Source: Carettochelys insculpta
Lineage: Eukaryota; Chordata; Testudines; Carettochelyidae
Length of the DNA: 64,000 bases
Assembly (NCBI RefSeq): GCF_033958435.1
Contig: NC_134137.1
Coordinates: 123,912,001 to 123,976,000 of the forward strand
Reading direction: 5' to 3'
Positions 57,128 through 64,000 of the stretch are shown piece by piece. The notes beneath the pieces are model-generated. The model ran no database searches. It saw only the letters and a list, made by a program, of their open reading frames with translations, and was not told the origin of the DNA. The translations under genes and the position numbers were made by a program. Numbering within the stretch: the stretch's first letter is position 1; every line of letters begins with the position of its first letter.

Positions 57128-57258
57128 CAGCACTGAAGAAGTGGGTCTTTCCAATGGAAACTCATTACCTAATAAATAATAGTTAGTCTTTAAGGTGCTA
57201 TAGGACTGCTTTCTTGTTTTGCAAAGATACAGACTAACAAGGCTACCTCTCATACCAT
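57128..57258 (-). repeat. Unassigned interspersed family
   Basis: Reverse orientation: 'GAAGAAGTGGGTCTTTCC', 'AGTCTTTAAGGTGCTATAGG', 'GATACAGACTAACAAGGCTA'. Same family as 13860. Confidence 0.85.
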
Positions 57259-57736
57259 TTATCACAGTACATAAGTAGCTTTATACTGTGTGTTTAGGCT
57301 TAGCAGACTTTTATTTTTATACTTCAATTGGATAATTGAATATTTTTAAGTACTGTTTCCATTTAAGCTTTTTTTTTTTATTTGACTAATTTTCACAGTT
57401 GCCCATTGTTTAATGGCAGTAGAAGTTGAGATTAAAAACCACAAATGCTACATCTCAAAAACCTCATATATCCTTCAAATAATCCCTAATAAGTTCTCAA
57501 GCAGCATTTTTCTTTATTTGCCTATCTACACATTTTGATTATTAATGGAAATATTTTTGTTGGCTTGTGTAAATCTGGTGAAAGATACTTCCTGCCACAT
57601 ACTGGTTAAAATTCTAATCCTCCCAGGCCTGCATGTAACACCTCTCTCAATTGCTAGGGAAAGGCATTCACAAATTATAAATTATTTCTGTAGTGATAGT
57701 GCCACTTCACTATGCCAGGACCATGCTTCTGACATC

Positions 57737-58019
57737 GGGTATCTTTACATTACACGGAAGATCGACCTGATCAAGGTCAATATTCTAGGCTTTAGTTTTG
57801 TGCGCCTGGTAGGGATGTGCAAAATCAAACTGGGGTTGACTATCAACCCTCTATACTCCTCAATATCACGAGGAACAAGGGAGGTCGACGGGAGAATTTC
57901 TCCAGACCTCCTCCCTCTGTGTGGATGGCCAGGTAGGTCAAGTTGCTTCTAGCTATGCAATTGCCAGAGCTAGAATTGCATATCTAAAATTGACTTGAAT
58001 GCCTAGTGTAGACCTGGCC
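57737..58019. mobile_element. Inverted-repeat DNA element remnant
   Basis: Left 'GGGTATCTTTACATTACACG', right (inverted) 'GGCCAGGTCTACACTAGGC'. Interior 'GAAGATCGACCTGATCAAGG' and 'GGAGGTCGACGGGAGAATTT' words suggest TCGA-rich parent sequence. The 135-residue frame across it is incidental. Confidence 0.6.
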
Positions 58020-58321
58020 ATGGTGTTAACGTTACTCAAGTTCATTCCCTGAAATAAGGTTCTTTCACAACCTTTTAGAAATTGCTGATTAGAGTAGGAG
58101 ATACCATTTGAGAAGGGAGGGCTTGGGCTTTGAGAGAACGTAGGGGCTGTGGCCTCAGCAACATAGCAGCAGCCAACGGAGGTTGAGCAGGGAACAAGCT
58201 CAGGGAGTAGTGAGAGCAGGTGATCTCCTCGGCAAGCTTTCTGTGTACAAGATTGAAAAGTGACAAAGAGAAGGATATGCCTTTTTCCCCCCATGGCTAA
58301 GGAGCTGAGACTGGAGGGTCT

Positions 58322-58451
58322 TTAGAGACTGATGAAGCAGGTCTTTGTCCAGGAAAGCTTATGCTCCAAAATATCTTTTAGTCTATAAGGTGCCACAGCA
58401 CTTCTTGGTGTTTTTGAAGATACAGACTAACACAGCTACCTCTGTGATACT
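58322..58451 (-). repeat. Unassigned interspersed family
   Basis: 'GATGAAGCAGGTCTTTGTCC', 'AAGCTTATGCTCCAAAATAT', 'TAGTCTATAAGGTGCCACAG', 'CAGACTAACACAGCTACCTC'. Reverse orientation, opposite to the neighbouring copy at 58893. Confidence 0.88.
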
Positions 58452-58892
58452 AGAGACTGTTTGTAACTGATTGATACATACAGTGTCCCTTTTGGATTTA
58501 TGTCATATGAACGTTGGCTCTTCTTTGCCATTATGTTGCGATTTCTGCATACACTAACATCGGCACTGGGCTACAACTGGGCATTGGAAGTGCTTCATTT
58601 GTGCCAGAGCTTGCCTAGGCTTAGCCTTGACACCTCTAGGCTTGGCAGTTCATAGCCCCAGAACCTCTAGGCTTGCTGCATCAGTTGCGACTGTCAAAAG
58701 AATTGCTGAGCCTGGCACCTCTTCCATTACAACTTAAGCACTGAGCATTAGTGTGATTCTTATACAAGTTCCTGCCTTCTATAGGAGCTTGGAACTGCCT
58801 AGCAAAAACAGAGGAGTCTTCTCTACAAGAAGAGAGAAGAAAATGTGCCTTGAGAAGGTTGTTGGTTTAAGCAAAAATACTGTCTCATGAAA

Positions 58893-59400
58893 CGTATCAG
58901 AGGGGTAGCTGCGTTAGGCTGTATCTTCAACAACAAGCGGTCCTGTGGCACCTTATAGGCCGTGTCTACACTAACACAAAACTATGAAAACGGCCATGCA
59001 AATAGGAATAAGGGGATTTTGAAGCTGGCAGGGTCCTTTCGAAAAGGACGCCCCTCTGCACAAGCTGCGCAGGAGCAATATGTGGCAATTTTGAAGTGCC
59101 ACACCTGGCGGCATGCTAATGAGGCACTGAATATGCATTTGAGCACCTCATTAGTAATCTCTGAAATGGCCATTTGCATGGCTATTTCGCAGATTTCTCT
59201 TAGTGTAGACGTAGCCCTAGACTAACAGATATTTTGGAGCATAAGCTTTCGTGGGCAAAGGCCCACTTCATCAGATGCATGTCTCGTGAAAGTTGCTCAG
59301 AGGCCTGGAATGTGAATAGTCCCAAAGAGATGAAATAATGGGAGGAGTATGGGTGCAGAGGTCTGCTATATATGACAGCTGCAGATTACTGGAACCTTAA
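58893..59400 (+). repeat. Unassigned interspersed family, longest copy, split by a DNA element
   Basis: 58893-58958 ('GTATCAGAGGGGTAGCTGCG' to 'GTGGCACCTTATAG') continues at 59218 ('TAGACTAACAGATATTTTGG', 'GGCAAAGGCCCACTTCATCA', 'GATGCATG') and on to about 59400 with element-specific 3' sequence. The break is at CCTTATAG|ACTAAC. Confidence 0.88.
58959..59217. mobile_element. Inverted-repeat DNA element nested in the unassigned family, duplication TAG
   Basis: Ends GCCGTGTCTACACTA and, inverted, GGGCTACGTCTACACTA; TAG at 58956-58958 and 59218-59220. The uninterrupted sequence at 13860-14000 provides the empty site. 259 bp, with the palindromic words of the 27507 family ('TTTCGAAAAGGACGCCCC', 'GCTAATGAGGCACTGAATAT'). 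Confidence 0.92.
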
Positions 59401-60234
59401 CTTTATCATTTTATGAGTTGCATGCAACTGTGCAGCTTCAGGTGGTCTGTTTTGAAGGGGTGGGAAACGTGTAGTATGAACACACACAGATGCCATGCTC
59501 CCTCATAATGAGCAATATATTGAACCTTTAAAATGATAACAGGAAAGGTGGGACAGCAAGGAACCATGACCTGCGTCCAATGACTACCATTAATCCTTAT
59601 ATCTCAAAAGGTCTTGTAATGACAGTTCCAGTCCCAAAGGTTACAAAGTTCTATTGACGCTCATTCTCAAAATTCAGTTTTTAGCTATCCACTGGGCTCT
59701 GTCCAATGCAGGCAAAGTTTCATAAAGCACTTCCACTGTCACCCTTGCACCATGAATATTGTTTAATCCTTAGCTTTATTTCTGGTGTCAAAAGTGCTTG
59801 TACACAACAGTGCATTACCAAAAGCCTATGTAAATCTGGGCTGACATTTGTTTTTTTCTTGGCATGCCATCATCCTATTCCTCTAATGCAGTGTTCCCAT
59901 CTCACAGGGCCGTGAGAAAGCAGTACTCCTACATTTGCAAGAATATGCAAAGCAAGTAGAAAAGACAGTTAGCTACCTGTTCTGTAACTTGTGTTCTTCG
60001 AGATGCTCATGTCCATCCAATTCAGGTGTGCGCCGGCACATGCCCAGTTGCTGGAAGCTTTTTGCCCTAGCCAGTAGCCCTGGAGTGGTGCCTGTATGGC
60101 AGCCCATATATGTACTGCTCACCCCACCCCCCACTCAGTTCCTTCTTGCCAGCTACTCCAACAGCAGGGAAGGCAGGAGGGTTTTAGGATGGACATAAGC
60201 ACCACGTCTTGAAGAACACCAGTTACAGAACAGG

Positions 60235-60972
60235 TCACTGTCTTTTCTTCTTTGAGTGATTGCTCAGGTACATTCCATTTGGGGTGAATGCCAGCCAATG
60301 CCTAGGAGGCGGGGTCAGAGTGCCAGAAGGAGTGTAGAACAGCCCTGCCCACTGCAGCGTCTTCCTGCGCTGCGGTAATATGTAATGTGCTGAAAACGTG
60401 TGAATGGAGGACCAAGTGGCTGCCCTGCAGATGTCCTGGATAGGGACACTGGCCAAGTATGCCGCAGAGGACGTCTGTGCCCTGGCGGAGTGAGCCCTGA
60501 TCCGGGGAGGGGGAACCCCTGCCAGTTTGTAGCGCGCTCTGGTACAGGCGTCTATCCAGGAGGAGGAGATCTGCTGAGAGGAGACTGGGTGCCCCTTCAT
60601 CCTCTCTGCCACTGCAGCAAACAACTGTTGAGACTTTCGGAAGGGTTTGGTCCTGTCCATATAGAAGTCCAGCACCCTCCAGATATCCAAAGTGTGTAAG
60701 CTCTGCTCCCCAGGGGAGGCATGGGGCTTTGGATAGAACACCGGTAAGGTTATGTCTTGGCTAATGTGGAAGGGGGAGACCACCTTCGGCAGACACGCCA
60801 GGTGGGGTTTCAGCCTGACCTTATCCTTGTGGAACACCGCATAAAGTGGGTCCACCCTCAGGGCCCTGAGCTCAGACACCCTTCTGGCCGAGGTAATGGC
60901 CACCAGGAATGCTGTCTTGTTACAAAGGAATAACATGGAACAGGAGGCGAGTGGTTCAAATGGGGGAACCAT
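60235..60972 (-). CDS. DIRS tyrosine recombinase, catalytic domain
   Basis: 245-residue open frame. Catalytic set in order: arginine in 'ITSARRVSELRAL' (about residue 30-31), the H-x-x-R box in 'AHSARAQTSS' (H161, R164) and the tyrosine in 'HTFSAHYIL' (Y197). 'DICRAATWSSIHTF' (180-193) is the usual lead-in to the tyrosine. Family role: integrates the circular DNA copy by strand exchange through a 3'-phosphotyrosine. The N-terminal half is in a separate frame (61366-60977), so the gene as it stands needs a frameshift to be whole; the start given is only the frame opening. Confidence 0.88.
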   Translation of the reverse strand: MVPPFEPLASCSMLFLCNKTAFLVAITSARRVSELRALRVDPLYAVFHKDKVRLKPHLACLPKVVSPFHISQDITLPVFYPKPHASPGEQSLHTLDIWRVLDFYMDRTKPFRKSQQLFAAVAERMKGHPVSSQQISSSWIDACTRARYKLAGVPPPRIRAHSARAQTSSAAYLASVPIQDICRAATWSSIHTFSAHYILPQRRKTLQWAGLFYTPSGTLTPPPRHWLAFTPNGMYLSNHSKKKRQ

Positions 60973-60976
60973 AAGC

Positions 60977-61366
60977 TTAGACTATACCAAATTGAGGTCT
61001 CAGGTTGGTAAGGGGGCCCGAACCTGCAGTTGGACCCTTTCCATTCCTTTCATGAACATTTTCCCCACAGGGTCTGAGAAGACTGATGACCTCTCGGGCC
61101 TCAGGTGAAAACACCGAAATAGCTGCCAAGTGCACTTTCAGGGAGGATAGTGACAGCCCTGCCTGGCTCAAGCCCAGCAAGTAGTCTAGGATACACGGTA
61201 CTGAGGCCTCCCCCAGGGATAATCCCCTTTGGGTGGTCCATATAGTAAACCTCTTCCATTTGGCTACATACGTTGCCCTTGTGGAGGGCTTCCTGCTGTT
61301 TAACAATACTTCCCTGACAGGTTCGGAGCAGGCCAGCTCGATCGGTCTCAGCCATGGAGCCTCCAT
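60977..61366 (-). pseudogene. DIRS tyrosine recombinase, N-terminal DNA-binding part
   Basis: 'LLNSRKPSTRATYVAKWKRF' (about 21-40) is the core-binding (SAM-like) opening of these recombinases, followed by 'ILDYLLGLSQAGLSLSSLKV' and 'HLAAISVF'. A stop/frame change near 60975 separates it from the catalytic domain. Confidence 0.85.
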
Positions 61367-61549
61367 GTTGTGAGATGTAGCACTGGAGATTGGGGTGCAG
61401 CAGTCTCCCCTCCTCCTGTGTCAGCAGATCCGGGCATAGCAGAAGCACCTCTGGGTCGTGGACAGACATCTGCAGGAGGGTCAAGTACCAGAGTAGTTGA
61501 GCCCAAGCTGGGGCCACCAGGATAACTGATGCTCGGTCTGACCGAATTT

Positions 61550-62377
61550 TCAGCAGTGTTCAGTGGATGGGCAGTATCGGTGGGAAGACATAAAGCAATG
61601 GGTCCTGACCAACGAATGCTGAAGGCATCTGCCCAAGAGTCCGGGCTTTGGTTCTGGTAAGGGCAGAACGTCCGGCACTTTGCATTGAGATGAGTGGTGG
61701 AGAGGTCTACCTGGGGACATCCCCATCTCTGGAAAATTGAACTCCGTACTTCCGTGTGTAGTGATCACTCGTGGTCCATGAAGGACCTGCTGAGATGGTC
61801 CACTAGGGAGTTGTGAGCCCCAGGTAGGTAAAACGTCCTCAGGAGACTCTGGTGCTGGATGCAGGAGTCCCAGAGAACAAGGGCCACGAGACACAGGGGT
61901 GACGAGAGTGCGCTCCCTCATTTGTATATATAGTACATTGCTGCAGTATTCTCTGTGCTGACTGCAACACGCTGCCCCTTCGGGTCGCTCTGAAACACTT
62001 TGCATGCCAGTCACACTGCTCTGAACTCCCGCACGTTTACATGGAGCTGAGCGTCAGTCTTGCCCCACAGGGCCTGAGCCTTGCGATCCCCCAAGTGCGC
62101 TCCCCAGCCCAGGTCTGAGGCATCTGACTATGGAGAGGGAGGGTTGTGGGGGATTGAAGGGCACTCCCATGCAGACTGACCGGGCCTCTAGCCTCTGGTG
62201 TAATGCTGTTAACCCTCGTAGGGTGGGACCGTCACTAAGCTTGTCTGTATTGTCCCTGACAGGTCTGTATACTGAAGTGAGCCACAGCTGGAAGAGGCGC
62301 ATTCGCAACCTGGCATGCTGGACTACGAACGAGCATTCTGCCATGTGGCCCAACAGTCTGAGGCATCCCCTGGCCAT
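61550..62377 (-). pseudogene. DIRS RNase H region, frame-broken
   Basis: 62377-62054 starts with 'LLGHMAECSFVVQHARLRMR' and 'FQLWLTSVYRPVRD', the linker after RT. RNase H-like traces follow in shifting frames (for example a 'YLPGA..SLVDHLSR' equivalent near 61760-61830), matching the intact RNase H at 5845-6444. No single frame covers it. Confidence 0.75.
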
Positions 62378-62573
62378 TGCAGTTGGGAACCTGATTAGTT
62401 CGTGGATGCAGGATGCTATAGCTTGGACCCTGCTCTGGGGTAGGAAGGCCCTGGCTTGCTCTGCATCTAGTCAGGCGCTCACAAACTCCATGACCTGAGT
62501 TGGGGCTAGTATGGACTTTGCCTTGTACACTAGGAGGCCTAGTGTGTTGAATGTCTGTCGCATCAGCTGCACG

Positions 62574-63209
62574 TCACGGCACCTGTTGCTGCGATCGACC
62601 TCGGATCAGCCAGTCGTCCAGGTATGGGAAGAGGTGTACCCCCTGCCTGTGTAGGAAGGCCGCCACTGCTGACACACATTTGGTAAAGACTCTCGGGGCC
62701 AAGTAGAGGCCGAACAGGACTGTGAACTGGTAATAGTCCTTCCCTAGCACAAACCAGAGGAGCCTCCTGTAAGGTGGGTGGATTGCTATGTGAAAATACG
62801 CGTCCTGTAAGCCAAGAGCGGCAAACCAGTTCCCTCGTTCCAGCATTGGGATAATTATGCCCAGGTATATCATACGAAACTATCTTTTTCCACAAATTTG
62901 TTCAGGTTTCGCAGTTCCAAGATTGGCCGTAATCCACCTTTTGCTTTCAGATTTAGGAAATAAACGGGAATAAAACCCCTGCCCCCAGAATTCTTGGGGA
63001 ACTTCCTCTATAGCCCCCTTTTGAAGGAGGGCCTTTACATCCTGCCTGAGAAATGTCTCGTGAGAGGGGTCCCTGAAGAGGGACAGGGAGTGGGGGTAGG
63101 AGAAAATTGGATGGCATATCCCTTTTCTACCGTGCAGAGGACCCACTGATCCGACTTTATGCTGCACCATGCATGGTAGAATGGGGATAGGTGGGATGAA
63201 AATAAACAC
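62574..63209 (-). pseudogene. DIRS reverse transcriptase
   Basis: 63209-62880 holds the fingers: 'FLRQDVKALLQKGAIEEVP' (about 52-70) and 'GQGFYSRLF' (about 75-83). A frame change near 62880 leads into 62873-62574 with the first catalytic aspartate in 'GLQDAYFHIAIH' (21-32), 'FGLYLAPRVFTK' (54-65) and 'FPYLDDWLIRG' (82-92; aspartate codons at about 62613-62618). Active-site residues are kept, unlike in the first copy. Confidence 0.88.
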
Positions 63210-63598
63210 TGAGATAGAACTGTGGGGGTGGCCAGTGTGTTGCTCCCGACTGCCCCATCAAAACTGATGCTTCGACCCCGGTGGAGGTTTTTGGTGGCTC
63301 TGATCCTGCGTCTGGCGGCCCCGACATCTCTATTATGGCAGCCCCTTCTCCTGTTACCATCCCAGTGCTGTTGTGGGAATTGTCTGAACTGGGGTCTCAG
63401 GGTAAAGCGTATCCACTGGATCGCCAGTGTTTGTAGACCCAGCAAGCGTAAAGGTGGCCCTTGAGTCCTTCATGCTATGAAGTCTCTTATCAGTCTTTTC
63501 TGAAAATAGGGAGGGACCCTCAAAGAGGAGGTCCTGTATGGACTGTTGCACTTCATACGAGAGACCTAAGACCCGTAGCCATGCTCCCCTTCTCATGG

Positions 63599-64000
63599 CT
63601 ATACCCGAGGCCATGACCTGGTGGCCGCATCCACTGCGGCTAGCGCGACCTGTAGCGCTGCTCTAGATGAGTCTCTGTTCCTCCACCAGGGCCGTAAAGT
63701 CTGACTTGGTCTCTGGAGGGAGCAGGTAAGCAAAACGGTCCATGGAGCTGGTCGTATTATAAGCATGCCTGCTAACCATGGCTTGCTGGTTAGCAATTCT
63801 CAACTGGAGGCCACCTGTAGAATAAAAACTTTTCTGTGATATAGGTCTAAGCATTTGGCCTCTGTTTTTAAGGGAGGGGTGTTGGACCTGCTGCCTCTCC
63901 CTGTTGTTCACAACATCTATGACCAGGGAGTCAGGGGGAGGGTGGGTGAACAGATGCTCATTGTCGTGGGCTGGGACGAAATACCAGTGCTCACTCTTTC
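63599..64000 (-). pseudogene. DIRS ORF1 (gag-like) C-terminal part, continues off the window
   Basis: On the minus strand from the window edge: a 'WYFVPAHDNEHLFTHPPPDS' block, then 'NNRERQQVQHPSLK' and 'FYSTGGLQLRIANQQAM', matching 'YFVPTKGMEFLFSHPQP' and 'VYSSSTLLLPMANYA' of the first DIRS copy. It is followed by a leucine/glutamate-rich tail. Partial because the window ends. Confidence 0.82.

Larger units (their letters stand above)
59975..64000 (-). mobile_element. DIRS-type retrotransposon, 5' end beyond the window
   Basis: Coding strand minus. The 3' (left) end has an imperfect inverted repeat, 59975-60018 against 60187-60235, with a loop of about 170 bp: the same arrangement as in the other two DIRS copies. 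Reading right to left: ORF1 C-terminal part, RT, RNase H, tyrosine recombinase. Coding is better kept than in the other copies (RT YLDD and the recombinase catalytic set are present) but broken into frames. The ORF1 start and the other terminus lie beyond 64000. Confidence 0.92.

Noticed and set aside
57545..57952. 135-residue plus-strand frame
   Set aside because: It runs across an inverted-repeat DNA element and unassigned AT-rich sequence; incidental.

Overview
The window looks like non-coding DNA of a reptile genome, most likely a cryptodiran turtle. I infer this from many CR1-type LINE fragments, two short elements that combine a tRNA-like head with a CR1-like tail (the layout of the turtle Pol III SINE), DIRS-type retrotransposons, and many small inverted-repeat DNA elements. 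Only one piece of a host protein gene is convincing: a single intact exon at 33048-33373 (minus strand) of a TMT-type (teleost multiple tissue) opsin, with good splice sites at both ends. No other opsin exon is visible on either side, so I read the whole window as two long introns, or as intron plus intergenic sequence, around that exon.

Layout. 238-10634 is a class III (ERV-L/HERV-S-like) endogenous retrovirus on the plus strand. It has two LTRs of about 447 bp, a 5-bp target duplication (CCATC), a primer-binding-site candidate, a polypurine tract, and broken gag, pro and pol. Integrase and env are missing. A nearly complete DIRS-type tyrosine-recombinase retrotransposon (4044-10036, coding on the minus strand) sits inside it. 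10.6-33 kb is a mosaic of inverted-repeat DNA elements, a hAT element carrying a minisatellite and a SINE, a CR1 copy (about 22.3-23.5 kb, minus), and a nearly perfect 436-bp palindromic element nested in an older DNA element (27.2-28.4 kb). 33.0-33.4 kb is the opsin exon. 34-47 kb holds more CR1 and SINE copies, a second hAT element and a (GT)n tract. 47.1-52.3 kb is an old, decayed DIRS copy. 53-59 kb holds pogo-like and hAT elements and copies of an unassigned interspersed family. From 59975 to the window end lies a third DIRS copy, the one with the best preserved recombinase and reverse transcriptase motifs; it runs off the right edge.

How it fits together. None of the mobile elements looks able to move alone except, possibly, the third DIRS copy, which still shows the recombinase R / H-x-x-R / Y residues and the YLDD of the reverse transcriptase but has several frame breaks. 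The nesting gives relative ages: ERV before the first DIRS; CR1 before the 42.5-kb DNA element; the unassigned family before the 59.0-kb DNA element; the 734-bp DNA element before the palindrome. Long stretches (for example 28.4-30.8 kb and 36.2-38.5 kb) show nothing I can name.
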